From NCBI GenBank assembly GCA_922989275.2, contig OV277864.1:6882001-6946000 (forward strand): a DNA stretch of 64,000 nucleotides, written 5' to 3'. Below are positions 21,589 through 32,954 of this stretch, piece after piece. The stretch comes from Gari tellinella. Taxonomy: Eukaryota; Mollusca; Bivalvia; Cardiida; Psammobiidae. A program made the position numbers and the translations under genes. Each line of letters opens with the position of its first letter. Positions within the stretch are counted from its first letter, which is position 1. The notes beneath the pieces are model-generated. The model searched no databases. It saw only the letters and a program-made list of their open reading frames with translations, and was not told the DNA's origin.

Positions 21589-24500
21589 GTAAAATACATT
21601 ATTCCGTTGAAACCACGTGTGACCCATTTTAACTCCTTACGGTACCGAGATTCCCAACTAACCGGGACTGTGTAGTCAAACCACGTCACCCGATCAAATG
21701 CGCCAACGTTTAAAACCCATAAAACCTCTCTATTCCGATCACAAAATTGCGTTTATTATTATGTATATTCGACAGGTGACTGCATAAAGTAAGGTGACAG
21801 TAAAACAGATAGCTCCTTTGGGCCACATTGTTTTAAAATGTCACCTGTCTTATATGCAATCAATTAGCTAAAGGGTTGGTTAAGTAAAATGCACTGCGAA
21901 AGCATGCTCATCAATAGATAAAGGTTTTGTATCAGAAATCTGAAATGGAAAGGAAATGAACTATCAATTGAATGTTAATGATCTAGCATTGTGATAACTA
22001 TTGGTAACGGTTAAAATCATCAATTTGATTTTCAACCAAACCACAAGGAGTCCAATCATCAATATCGAAGACGGTAATTGATGTAAGAGCAGACTCGTTA
22101 ATCATACCTGTTCACAGATGACACCTTATTAGATATAGAGAGATATTCTGAGACACAAACAATTAAAGAGACTGAAACCGAATTGTGTACAGTGCTTCCT
22201 CTCTATAACGAGCCACCCAACAACGACTCCCTCCTTACAGCGACCCATTGCCGCAGTTCCCTAAACAGGACACTTATGTCCAACCTATTCACGACTGCAA
22301 TGTCGTCTGCCTAAAATTATCGTCTGCTGTTTTTCTCAAAGTTACATAATGGCCATTTTGCCAGAAAAAAACTTAATGACGAGTGACAAACAGCTTGAAT
22401 CCAGATCAGACGACAAATTCCTCTCCCTATAACGACTCCGTCCGAACAACGTTTACAATACTTGTCTGCCGTTGGATGTCGTTGGAGAGAGAGAGCGCTG
22501 TATTTGCACAAAGAGAAAATACAATGCTCTCACATCAAAGCAAGTGTATGGCATTGTAGTGCATATACCATTAGAATATGATCGGTCTGAAGATCCTAAA
22601 GAAAACTCAGCTAAACATCTAATATTCACATGTCTGTATAGGCCCCAAGGATTCATAAAGAAAATATTTTAGGTCAAGTTTAGTTTTGAGTCTCTGAAAG
22701 TAATATACCTGATACAGTGGAGAATCTGTTATTCTTTCCCGTTTAAACGCAAACGTACGCAAACGCAAAGCACTAAAACGTAGAAAAGAACAACTTTTGG
22801 ACAATTCTGATATTTCATGTTTATATTGGTGGCAAACAGTTTGGAGCCTGATCAGACGCCGGGTTACCCGGCGTCTGATCTGGCTCCAAACTGTTTGCAC
22901 TGCAAATAATAGTTTTTGCGTAAACGCGTTTATTGGGAAAGAATAACAGATTCTCCACTGTACATACGAGGGTCCTTCAAAATTTTCTGTTACTTTGGCA
23001 TTTTCTTGAAATCGACATGTACGAATTTATGTATTTGAGGACGTATCACTCAAGTTAATATTCTTATCTAAACAGTTGACATTTAGTGGTTTTAACATCA
23101 CATAAATGACACTAAAACCATGCATGTTGTTGAATTACTTAGTTATTGCGAAGTGTAAACTATGTATGTTTGTTTCAAAATATGTTCTATTTTAGATAAA
23201 ATTCAAAACAATCAATTATTCGTAAACATTGATGTAATCAATAAACCATTTTAAGATATTTATATATATATATATTCATTAATAAATCAAATGATATCAT
23301 TATAACTATTATACTTTTTATTGTATGCTTCAATTTTACAAAAAGTAGGTAAAATACATTTAAATTTTATTATTCAGACTTGTTGGCTTAACACCTTAGT
23401 AAAATTCCAATAAACAAGAACGAAAATTAAAACAGTATGACACTTTTCCTAACCCATATGGTATAAAAATATGATTAAGTTCAGTAATTATGGCCATTGC
23501 CTATGACTTACCCACATTGGTGTTTATTTTGCACAACGAAAAGAAGTGTTGTTGTCAAGGTATTAAATTGTACGCATGTCGGTATTCGCAAGAAAACACT
23601 CTTTTCACACATGGTACATGTATTTATCAATGTAGATTCCAAGAAAATGCAACAGAAGTTTTGAATGACCCTCGTATATTAATCGCGGATTCATGATTCT
23701 TAATCGAGCATAGCGGTTTCAACTACTTTCTACATGGGTACGAGTGTCTTTTAGTTCAAATTTGACCATGATACTCACAACGTTCTACGGCATTGCAAAT
23801 GTGGTATAATAATCCAGATCAGCACAGTGGAGAATACGTTTATCTGCGCAAATAAAGTTAATAGAGATTATAATAAACTATTACGGCAATTGCAAATACA
23901 TTGTAAGTTGGAGTCCGATCAGACGCTGGACCTGCTCCGGATCAAAGTTGTTTGTAAATTCAAACTGGTTTAACCCACACTTCAAGGATAAAACATGAAT
24001 GACCCGGAATCTCATCAGGCTCCAAACTGTTTGCACTCGGACCGAAATAAATCGTCAGAAGTTTGTTAAAGCTGACTTTTTATACAATTTGCTACATTGC
24101 ATTTACGTTTCATTTCGAAGCAGCGGAAGAAAATAACGTCTTCACTAGGGTATACAATGGAGAAGACGTTACTCTTTCCCGTTTAAACGCAAACGAAACG
24201 CAAACACAAAGCACTTAAACGTAGAAAAGTACCATTGTTAGACAATTCTGACAACTCATGTTAATCTGAGTGGCAAACAGTTTGGAGCCTGATCAGACGC
24301 CGGGTTACCCGGCGTCTGATCAGGTTCCAAACTGTTTGCAATAGAAATAATTGTTTGAGCGTAAACGCGTTTATTGGGTAAGAAAATCGTTTTCTCCACT
24401 GTATATGTGCCTACTGTATCATAAAACGCTTATTTGAAATAGTGCTCGCAAATTAACAGAATAACAATTTTTTACAGATGCCAGGCTGGAACAGGGATGT

Positions 24501-27500
24501 GTGTGGTTGACAAGGCCCACAGGAACCAGTGTCAAGCTTGCAGATTGAAGAAATGTCTCCAGCTAGGGATGAACAAAGACGGTAAACACTATAGTTCTAT
24601 ACACGTACGTGTACCTCCAAATATTTGTAGCAATGGTCTACTCCATTGGAACCTAGTGACACATATATGTGTCCTCTACAAACAGTCTGCATGTGAAGAA
24701 TACACTTTTTCTATACAAACAGTGTAGACCCAAATTCAGAATGATCTTTAAGGAGCCCCCTGGCCAAGGTCTGCACTGTAAGAAATTATTCGACATATTG
24801 TAAAAAAGCCTTAGATGTCCAGAATTGGACAAGACTAAGGGGATAGAATTTTCTGTTAAAATTTGGGTGTTTGAACGCGTAAAAGTGTGCTTAAAAAGAT
24901 CACTCGGAGAAGGTGGATTAGAAAACAGTTTACAGTGGGGTGAAGTTGGCGATGTTATTTCCCAATTATATTAACCGAAACGGAAACACAATACAGTTCA
25001 ATGTAGACAATGACAGCTTTTTATATTATTTTTATTTGAGTGGCAAACAGTTTGGCAGTCGTTGGGTTAACACAAATATGACTTGCTTTGCAGTGTTAAC
25101 CCCTTACTTATCCTACAGTGGAGAATCTGTTATTCTTTCCCGTTTAAACGCAAACGTACGCAAACGCAAAGCGCTAAAACGTAGAAAAGAACAACTTTTG
25201 GACAATTCTGATAATTCTTGTTTATCTTGGTGGCAAACAGTTTGGAGCCTGATCAGACGCCGGGTTACCCGGCGTCTGATCTGGCTCCAAACTGTTTGCA
25301 CTGCAAATAATAGTTTTAGCGTAAACGCGTTTATTGGGAAAGAATAACACATTCTCCACTGTACCCAGCACATAACGCGGCGTCTGATTAGCATCCAAAC
25401 TGTTTGCCACTCATTTCGATATTTATAAACTTGAGAACTAAACGTAGACGACAGTTGCTAAAAACTGATGACGTAATGGTAGTGAAAGTAAAATATCATA
25501 CAGGTTATACCATTCTTTTTGTCTAAATCTGAGATATCGCGGGGCTTGAACCAGAGTTCGAGTCCTAACTGTAGCCATCCTGTCTATCTCCGCAGCTGTC
25601 CAGAACGAGCGACAACCCAGGAACACAGCACAGATTCGTCATGAACAGCTGGAAGCTGGGTTGGAACCGGGTCTGGGCCCGGCGCACGCTACTGTGTCGG
25701 CAACACACCCGGCTTTCAGTCCGACTTCAAATCACCGGTTCATGACGACCATGATCAAGGATACTAGCACAAAATCAGAAAACGATACTGATGGTATGTA
25801 TTTAGACTTGTATTCCATATTCGATGAAATGTGACCTCTCATTCAGTCTCATCTCTGTCACTTTTTCTATCTCTGCCTGTTTATCCATGTCTAGCTGCCT
25901 GTATGTCTGTTTGATAGGGCATATTCATTACTGAAGTTTAAATAGAATAAACCAGTCTTTAACTCGTCCCAAATCCTTAAGACTATACCTATCTGTCTCT
26001 CTCTGTGTTGTCCCCATGTCTGTATGTTTATCTCTCTCTCGCGCGCACACAATCTCTTTTTCACTATTTTGTCTCTAATTTGTTAAATACGTGTATATCA
26101 AGTCAAGGCAAGTCAAACTCATTTAACTCTTACAACTCTCTTTTTCACTATTTTGTGTCTCGTTTGTTATATACCTGTGTATCAAGTCAAGGCAAGTCAA
26201 ACTCATTTTATTCGGCAAAAAAAAATAATACACATGTATATTGCCTTACACATGGCGGTTGATAGACATAGAAACAAGAGCATTAAGCAGAGAGTGAACA
26301 TTGTTTCAAGTAATACAAATATACTAACAGGGAGTATTCACTCAAACGCGTTTACATTGTCAATACCGTTATTGGAAGAAATCAAACTACGGATATTCAA
26401 GAGAGATAACTACTAAAATTTTAAGATTACCCAGAATGCGTCTATCCCCCTTTAGTTAAAGTTATAATCAAGTGAGAAGTATCCATGTTTAAAAGCACTA
26501 ATAGCAGCAACGATAACAAATACAAAATGAAACAAAATAAAATAAGTTACCGTAAAATAATACAAGCCTGAATTGTATGATAAATGTCTCTGCTATACAT
26601 CTAATCTGTTCAGAGCACAGGTACTTGACACATACTTTATTATCTATTAACACCTCCCCCCCCCTTTTTTTTAATTTTTTTTTAATTTTTTTTTACTATA
26701 CTTCTATTATAGATACAAGGTAAACAGCGCAATTCAACACCTAGTCTTTACTATCGACTTAAACTGATGCTAAAATAGACTCGATCGCCGATATTCTCTT
26801 GTGGTACCTTCGGGAAATGATTCATTTATCAATATCTACTTTTTATTTCATCAAATTCCGTCAAATAACGCCACAGTATATTTTTTTTTAAAAAGGGGGG
26901 GGGGGTGTTAATAGATAATAAAGTATGTGTCAAGTACCTGTGGTTCAGAGTGCCGTTCCAATGCAACTTATTATTACAAAAGTTCTGCAGTATAAATTTT
27001 ACACCATCACATATCACGTTTACCTTATCCTGCCGTAATATGGTCTGTTTTGAAATATTTTGTTTGCAAATTTCGTATATCATTCATACACTGTTTAACT
27101 TAAAACCCTAAAGACGAGTGTCAAACACTTTGGATTCAGATCAAACGCCGCGTGACGCGGCGTCTGATCTGCATCCAAACTGTTTGCAAATCAGTAAAGT
27201 TGTGATCGACAGGTAAACTGCAACTATTGTTTCTACAGGCACTGATGACGCAATTGACGTAACAAGTATCGACAGCGACAGAAGCCATCAAATGACACAC
27301 TACGGTAACTATGGCGACAGTCATTCATTTTACCCACTAGCTGGACAGGAGACGATGTATGAATGTTCTGCCAGGCTTCTGTTTATGGCCGTTAGGTGGG
27401 CGAAGAACTTGCCATCGTTTGCCAATCTGCCATTCAGGGACCAGGTTAGTTCTAAATGACGAATGTGGTCCGTGTCCCCCAGGCGGTACTAACGTTATTG

Positions 27501-30500
27501 TAGAAGTATTTGTAACACCAAGGTCCAAGGCAAAAGCTCAAATCTGAGCTATAAAATGCTTGAAAACGATCTCAGACTCCACTCAAACTCTTCATAACCC
27601 CGGGGTCTGGTTCATCAATGTTTGAATAATTCAGCGGTGTACTAACAATGAATGTAGTAGCCAACATGAATGTAATGGCCATGATTGATAAAATATAACT
27701 TCTTTGCCTCGGTTCCTAATTACGTCCAAACTGGTTGCCACTAAGATAAACAAAATTAGTTTTGTCAAGAGGAGCCGTATTTTCTACATTTTTGTTTGCA
27801 TTGCGTTTGTACACAGCGTCTTATCTGGTTCCAAACCTTTTGTAATGAAAGCATATTTATACATGTGACTGTTGTAGTAGTAATACGTTAACCCTTTCAC
27901 TCTCAATGGCGACATGGAACGCGTTTGCAAACTGTTTGGGTCCTTTTCAGACGCCACATAACGCGGCGTCTGACCAGAACCCAAATTGTTTGACTCTCTT
28001 ATCGATATTTATTAAGTCATACAACCTTAAAACTTACTTTGAAACGTGTCTTGCAGTCAACAATACTGAATCAGACGACAATAAACTGGTGAAGGGTTAA
28101 ACATCTCCCGAATAATGTGAGCAAATAAAAGGTTAAATACGTTAATCCACCACTTACTGTGGGTCTGGGTCCCGTTTCATAAAACTTCTTACGACAAATG
28201 TTGTCGTAAGTCAGATTATAAAAGTCTCAATTATTATTTATTTCTCCATCTAATCCTGTATTGTGACATCTTTTTGGAATCGTATTGAAAAGACGATTCC
28301 AAAAAGGTGTCACAAAACAGGATTCGATAGAGAAATCAGAAATTAAATGTATTTTACAGTTTTGACTTGAGACAACATTTGTCGTAAGAAGTTTTATGAA
28401 ACGGGCCCCTGATCTTTATTTTATAATGTTAACAAAAGCAATGCTAGAAATATACGTATCGTCATCAAACGGTTTGCTACGACAATTTATATGGGCATGT
28501 TAGACCAATTGTTTTTCTGCGAAGCCAGTGAATGAACTATAAAATATTTTCCAACGGATAATAACTTTGCCTACGTAGAAACAAAATCTATTATAATATC
28601 CATATAAATTGTCGTAGCAAAACATTTTATTAGTTGACCCCTAGAGAGAAATGTTGTGTCAAGCACGACAAGTGTTAAATTAACCAATTGCCGTCTGGTT
28701 TTATGTCTCAGATTTTTATCCAAGGCATTTTGACTATTAAAATATTGAAATGAGTGTCAAACAGTCCTATAGATACCTAAATACGTCGAAATTAACCAAT
28801 ATTTTCAGGTGATTCTCCTAGAGGAAACTTGGAGCGAACTTTTTCTACTCTGCACAATACAGTGGTCAATGCCGATGGACATGTGTCCGTTGCTTAACAA
28901 CCACGAAACTGGTCAATCAAAGACAGGGACACTCCAGGGAGAGGTTCGCACTCTGCAGGAAATATTTGGCCGCTTTAAGTCCATTGGTGTAGATCCAGGA
29001 GAATTTGCTTGTTTAAAGGCCGTCTCTCTTTTCAAACCTGGTATGACCGCTAGATGTTTTATTATCATTTGTTTCAATTTAACCCTTTACCTGATAGCAT
29101 ATTTCTAGTATTGAAGATAGTTGACCACTTAAAGCAGGTTGAAAGTAAAGCAGAATGCGCCTTTAAGGCGCATTCTGCTTTACTTTCAGCCTGCTTTAAG
29201 CTTCCATGTGCTAAAATATAGAAAATATTCCCTATACTATATATTCATGGCTGATTAAATTGGAACTATTTTCTTCAGCGGAGGAATAAATCATATCCGC
29301 TAAAAGGCGCTTCTATGGGGGAAAGGGTTAAAAAAATCCTTTAATGCACATCGTCCAAAAACGAATACATTTATAAACAATGTAGACCCCGTTACGAAGC
29401 CGCAATTTGCGGCGAACAAACACTGCACTGTTTGTTACGTATTTCATATAAACATATTTTCTTACTTACTTAGTAAATAAATAAATGATATTGATGTATC
29501 GAGGGTCTTCACATCATCATCGTCTATCTATTATGAAATTTCCAATCAAGTGCTGACATAGTGCATTGTAATATCCAGGCATGGACGGGTTGAACTTCCA
29601 TTCATTGAATCGAAACTGAATAATGTCGACACTGGGGCCCGTTTCATAAAACTTCGTACGACAAAAACGTTCGTAAGTCAAAACTTTAAAATACATTTAA
29701 TTTCTTATTTCTCTATCTAATCCTGTCTTGTAACATCTTTTTGGTATCGTCTTTTCAAGACGATACCAAAAAGATGTCACAAGACAGGATTGGATGGAGA
29801 AATAAATAATTATTGAGAATTTTATAATCTGACTCACGATCGTTTTTGTCGTACGATGTTTTATGAAACGGGCCCCAGATTTGGAACACCTATGATTTTA
29901 AAACAGTAAAACCTCCCTACAACGACCCTCAGAATAACGATTTCTTCCTTACAACAGTTTTTGCTGCTGTACAGTGGAGAATCTGTTATTCTTTCCCGTT
30001 TAAACGCAAACGTACGCAAACGCAAATCACTTAAACGTAGAAAAGAACAACTTTTTGACAATTCTGATAATTCATCTTTATCTTGGTGGCAAACAGTTTG
30101 GAGCCTGATCAGACGCCGGGTTACCCGGCGTCTGATCTGGCTCCAAACTGTTTGTATTGTAAATAATAGTTTTAGCGTAAACGCGTTTATTGGGAAAGAA
30201 TAACAGATTCTCCACTGTACCCAAACAAGACATTTATGTCTAACCCTTTCTCAACTGCAATATCGACTGCTTAAGTTTGCTATTTTTACTCAAAGTTACG
30301 AAATTGAAATTGTGACATTAGAAATATATAAAAGAGTGACAAACAGTTTGAAACCAGATCAGAGGCCGCTTTACGCGGCGTATGATCTTGGTTCAAACTG
30401 TTGCAAATGTATGTCACTCATGCTCAGTACTCTAAGGATATTAATTTTACCTCCCTATATCAATTCCCTCCCAACAACGCACACTCATTGAGTGTTTTTG

Positions 30501-32954
30501 TAAGATAGAGCACTTCATTGCCTTTGTGACATCGTACCTCAATTTTTGTAGCTTTAAAGATTGAACTTCTTTAACAGTGTGTGACTGGCATAATTTAATT
30601 GATTATCATGCATTGAGCTATTTTCTTTGGTGTCAATTAGTATCAGTGTACTAGTAAAGAGTATACATGTATTATGCAAACAGAGTAGACCCTGATCAGA
30701 GGGCTCCTACATGTCAGGAGCCATATGATCAGGAACTGCAATGTCATGTCACATTGCAACATATTTTTGAAAATCAACACTTAACATTTAAAACATTGGA
30801 CACACTTTTTTTAAGCTTGAATTGTCAATATGAAGTTTCAGGGGTCAATGAGCTAATCGTATCTGGTACAGTGGAGAATGTGTTATTCTTTCCCAATAAA
30901 CGCGTTTACTCTAAAACTATTATTTCCATTGCAAACAGTTTGGAGCCAGATCAGACGCCGGGTGACCCGGCGTCTGATCAGGCTCTAAACTGTTTGCCAC
31001 CAATATAAACATTAATAATCAGAATTGCCCAAAAGTTGTACTTTTCAACGTTTTAGTGTTTTGCGTTTGCGTTTAAACGGGAAAGAATAACAGATTCTCT
31101 ACTGTAATTTCATCTAGGAAAATACGATCAAATAAGGACACTTTCCAAAAACTGTTCATTGTTTTGAAATGAAATCTGTATATTTATATTTCAAAGTTTA
31201 TTACATGTAACCCCTTCACTGTCTTATCTCGATTATAATAATCTTCAGCAAACAGTGGCATCTGATCAGGATCCAAACTATTTGACATTCATTGCAATAT
31301 TTCTTAAGTCAAACTACCTAAAATTTAAATTTGAGAAAGAAAACAGACGCCATTTTATATAGAATTCAGGACGTCATGGCAGTGAAGTTGTTAATTAAAA
31401 ACCTTGTATGACTCTAGAACCGCTCATTATTTACAAACTACAGTGGAGAATCTGTTATTCTTTCCCGTTTAAACGCAAACGTACGCAAACGCAAAGCGCT
31501 AAAACGTAGAAAAGAACAACTTTTGGTCAATTCTGATATTTCATGTTTATTTTGGTGGCAAACAGTTTGGAGTCTGATCAGACGCCGGGTTACCCGGCGT
31601 CTGATCTGGCTCCAAACTGTTTGCAGTGCAAATAATAGTTTTAGCGTAAACGCGTTTATTGGGAAAGAATAACACATTCTGCACTGTACAACTAAACGAT
31701 ATCTTACTTTAAAGCCTTGACGATTCGAACTCACATACACTGGAGCTCAACGATAAAACGTTGTTAAACCACGTTTTAACATTGAAATACAGATATGCTT
31801 GACTTTAAAAGCGAGTGCAAGAGTACATATAAATAAATAAGGGTAAACCCGATTGAAAGTAGGTCGCGGTAGCGACAATCTATAGTTATAGGTTATATTA
31901 TTCAACATATATGTTCATTGATAAATATATTTTTCGTTTTGACAGAGACGCGTGGACTGAAAGACCCGCACCAGGTAGAGGGTTTACAGGACCAGGCCCA
32001 GGTTATGCTTGGTCAACACATCCGGGCACAACATCCTACCCAGCCCGTCAGGTACGACACTTCTATACAACCTTAAAAAATGTATTAAACGTACATAGCA
32101 TGACTGGATATTTAACCCTTTCACTTTCAATCACGTCATAAAGCGTATTTGCAAACAGTTTTGAATCTGCCATGTAACGCGGCGTCTGCTCAGGATGAAA
32201 ACTGTTTGCTACATGTACTTGTTTTGATATTCAGTCAGTTATACTGTCTTTAATCTAATTTTGAAACGATACTGTTGACAACAATATTAAAGAAGACGAT
32301 ATATGGCGGTGAAGGGGTACATGTAAACAACTCACTATGAATTGAACCAGGAAATGGTTAAAGCAAAGTTACTGCTTAATTATAGGCCAAAGGTACAACT
32401 TTATACAAGGAGCGTTTTAAGAAAAGCGATTTTCTGCATTTTGTTGCAATGCGTTCATTTCCGTTTAAATGGGAAAGAATAACGTTTCCAGTACGGTAAA
32501 AGTAGTATGCTTTGCTAGTGGTACATGTAACTTTATAAAGCTTTTATCGTATATGTAAAGTGGAGAAAACAATTTTTTCCCGTTTAAACGCAAACGTATC
32601 GCAAACGCCTAACACTAAAATGTAGAAAATACTTTTTGACAATCCTGAATACATGTTTTGATTTTAAGCTGAGTGGCAAACAGTTTGGAGCCAGATCAGA
32701 CGCCGGGTAACCCGGCGTCTGATTTGGCTCCAAAATGTTTGTACTGGAAATACTAGTTTTAGCGTAATCGCGTTAATTAGGAAATAATAACGGTTTATCC
32801 ACTGTATACATTTTGTTACAGGTTTGGACGTTTGTTACTGATGCTGCCATCACTACGACTGACCACGCCAGACAAAATAGAGAGGATATTCTTTGGAAGA
32901 ACCATAGGCAATACTCCCATGGAAAAGCTACTTTGTGACATGTTCAAGAGCTGA
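21324..32954 (+). CDS. NR2E3: NR2E3-like orphan nuclear receptor, seven visible exons
   Basis: This spliced gene encodes a nuclear-receptor transcription factor of subfamily NR2E. The exons are 21324-21588, 24478-24581, 25596-25793, 27239-27444, 28809-29040, 31946-32051 and 32822-32954, all with AG/GT borders and matching phases. They give 413 residues plus TGA, against about 410 for the vertebrate protein. A C4-C4 zinc-finger DNA-binding domain lies at residues 53-109 (Cys 53, 56, 70, 73, 89, 96, 106, 109) with P-box CNGCSG. The hinge has NERQPR, and IDVTS precedes the ligand-binding domain. That domain holds LPFRDQVILLEE and ends in the AF-2 helix [10 protein letters not shown]. The Asn P-box and second finger separate it from tailless/NR2E1. 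Known relatives act in photoreceptor or neuronal identity (NR2E3, Drosophila Hr51, worm fax-1); the role here is inferred. The first exon begins with a split codon, so a short upstream exon is expected. An internal Met at residue 19 is the alternative start. Confidence 0.95.
21720..21850. mobile_element. D-family MITE, partial, in NR2E3 intron
   Basis: TAAAACCTCTCTATTCCGATC at left and a half core (GTGACAGTAAAACAG, AGCTCC). The right end is lost. Confidence 0.6.
22195..22505. mobile_element. Chimeric D/B repeat, copy 2, in NR2E3 intron
   Basis: CTTCCTCTCTATAACGAGCC, then CAACGACTCCCTCCTTAC at left and CTATAACGACTCCGTCCG at right. A B-type half core (CAAACAGCTTGAATCCAGATC) lies inside. Confidence 0.65.
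22715..22960. mobile_element. A-family MITE in NR2E3 intron
   Basis: Intact, TA-flanked. Confidence 0.92.
22961..23820. other. AT-rich intron sequence
   Basis: It contains a short (TA)n run at about 23260-23275 and nothing else recognised. Confidence 0.5.
24155..24401. mobile_element. A-family MITE in NR2E3 intron
   Basis: CAATGGAGAAGACG to CGTTTTCTCCACTG, intact core, 77 bp before exon B. Confidence 0.88.
24478..24581 (+). CDS. NR2E3: NR2E3 exon B: second zinc finger
   Basis: The acceptor is TTTTTTACAG and the donor G|GTAAAC. It encodes residues 88-123 with Cys 89, 96, 106 and 109 of the second finger ([24 protein letters not shown]). This is the most conserved part of the NR2E3 group. 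An A-family MITE ends 77 bp upstream of the exon. Confidence 0.95.
24635..24850. mobile_element. C-family MITE, degenerate, in NR2E3 intron
   Basis: CCATTGGAACCTAGTGACACA, CAAACAGTGTAGACCC and GGAGCCCCCTGGCCAAGG mark a decayed copy. Confidence 0.55.
25116..25361. mobile_element. A-family MITE in NR2E3 intron
   Basis: Intact, TA-flanked. A second decayed A left end (CAGTGGGGTGAAG) lies at about 24933. Confidence 0.92.
25596..25793 (+). CDS. NR2E3: NR2E3 exon C: hinge
   Basis: The acceptor is CTCCGCAG and the donor G|GTATGT. Residues 123-189 begin [13 protein letters not shown], the C-terminal extension typical of NR2E3, followed by a low-complexity hinge rich in Pro, Ala and Thr. The hinge is not expected to be conserved. 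Confidence 0.93.
26054..26214. repeat. Direct repeat of about 86 bp, two units
   Basis: TTTTTCACTATTTTGTCTC, then GTATATCAAGTCAAGGCAAG recurs once in NR2E3 intron 3. Confidence 0.7.
26617..26946. repeat. Inverted repeat with poly-C and poly-G arms
   Basis: CAGGTACTTGACACATACTTT, then TTATCTATTAACACC and a C run (to about 26666) is repeated inverted at 26894-26946 after a G run. The loop is about 230 bp. It lies in NR2E3 intron 3. Confidence 0.8.
27119..27187. repeat. B-type core palindrome in NR2E3 intron
   Basis: GTCAAACACTTTGGATTC, AGATCAAACGCCGCG and mirror. It ends 51 bp before exon D. Confidence 0.7.
27239..27444 (+). CDS. NR2E3: NR2E3 exon D: start of ligand-binding domain
   Basis: The acceptor is TTTCTACAG and the donor CAG|GTTAGT. 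Residues 189-257 include IDVTSIDSD and then helix 3 ([17 protein letters not shown]), ending ANLPFRDQ. The intron falls inside the nuclear-receptor signature, between Gln257 and Val258, in phase 0. Confidence 0.95.
27888..28100. mobile_element. B-family MITE in NR2E3 intron
   Basis: TTAACCCTTTCACTCTC to CTGGTGAAGGGTTAA, with core CAAACTGTTTGGGTCC, CAGACGCC and mirror. Confidence 0.82.
28166..28409. mobile_element. I-family MITE in NR2E3 intron
   Basis: GGGTCCCGTTTCATAAAAC to GTTTTATGAAACGGGCCCC. The core palindrome is TTGTGACATCTTTTTGGAATC and mirror. No ORF. Confidence 0.85.
28676..28770. mobile_element. B-family MITE fragment beside exon E
   Basis: TTAACCAATTGCCGTCTGG to GAGTGTCAAACAGTCC. 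It is cut at the core, 39 bp before the exon. Confidence 0.6.
28809..29040 (+). CDS. NR2E3: NR2E3 exon E: middle of ligand-binding domain
   Basis: The acceptor is ATTTTCAG and the donor CTG|GTATGA. Residues 258-335 start [14 protein letters not shown], completing the signature, and end [17 protein letters not shown] truncated B-family MITE abuts the acceptor side, and a complete G-family MITE starts 39 bp past the donor. Confidence 0.95.
29079..29331. mobile_element. G-family MITE (reference copy) in NR2E3 intron
   Basis: TTAACCCTTTACCTGATAG to GGGGGAAAGGGTTAA. The core palindrome (29128-29200) is CTTAAAGCAGGTTGAAAG, GCAGAATGCGCC and mirror. TTAA target. Confidence 0.85.
29634..29876. mobile_element. 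I-family MITE in NR2E3 intron
   Basis: GGGGCCCGTTTCATAAAAC to GTTTTATGAAACGGGCCCC. Core with GATACCAAAAAGATGTCAC and mirror. Ends better conserved than in the copy at 28166. Confidence 0.88.
29908..30515. mobile_element. Chimeric D/B repeat, copy 3, with an A insertion
   Basis: CAGTAAAACCTCCCTACAACG starts it, so the outer ends are D-like. A B-type core (CAAACAGTTTGAAACC, GATCAGAGGCCGC) sits at 30340-30405. The whole is interrupted by the A copy at 29972-30217. The right part is CTATATCAATTCCCTCCC. Confidence 0.7.
29972..30217. mobile_element. A-family MITE nested in chimeric repeat
   Basis: Intact, TA-flanked. Confidence 0.92.
30650..30857. mobile_element. C-family MITE, right part, in NR2E3 intron
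   Basis: GCAAACAGAGTAGACCC, TGATCAGAGGGCTCC and mirror, then CAGGGGTCAATGAGCTAA at the right end. Confidence 0.65.
30869..31104. mobile_element. A-family MITE in NR2E3 intron
   Basis: CAGTGGAGAATG to TTCTCTACTG. The right arm lacks one GCGTACGTTT unit. Confidence 0.9.
31207..31394. mobile_element. B-family MITE in NR2E3 intron
   Basis: GTAACCCCTTCACTG to GGCAGTGAAGTTGTTAA. The core is half deleted (GTGGCATCTGATCAGGATCC). Confidence 0.65.
31441..31686. mobile_element. A-family MITE in NR2E3 intron
   Basis: Intact, CAGTGGAGAATC to TTCTGCACTG. Confidence 0.92.
31946..32051 (+). CDS. NR2E3: NR2E3 exon F
   Basis: The acceptor is TTTTGACAG and the donor CAG|GTACGA. Residues 335-370 read [17 protein letters not shown] and end QHPTQPVR, matching helices 8-9 of the NR2E3 ligand-binding domain. 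The preceding intron is about 2.9 kb and holds at least six MITE copies. Confidence 0.93.
32112..32320. mobile_element. B-family MITE in last NR2E3 intron
   Basis: TTAACCCTTTCACTTTC to ATATGGCGGTGAAGGGG. It starts 60 bp after exon F. Core partly decayed. Confidence 0.75.
32558..32804. mobile_element. A-family MITE directly before the terminal NR2E3 exon
   Basis: AAGTGGAGAAAAC to GGTTTATCCACTG, core intact. Only 17 bp (TATACATTTTGTTACAG) separate it from the exon, so the branch point may lie inside the MITE. Confidence 0.85.
32822..32954 (+). CDS. NR2E3: NR2E3 terminal exon with AF-2 helix and stop
   Basis: The acceptor TTTTGTTACAG lies only 17 bp after the end of an A-family MITE. Residues 371-413 include [12 protein letters not shown] and the AF-2 helix ([10 protein letters not shown]), then TGA at 32952. 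No AATAAA is visible close downstream. An ATTAAA near 33440 is a weak polyadenylation candidate. Confidence 0.95.
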
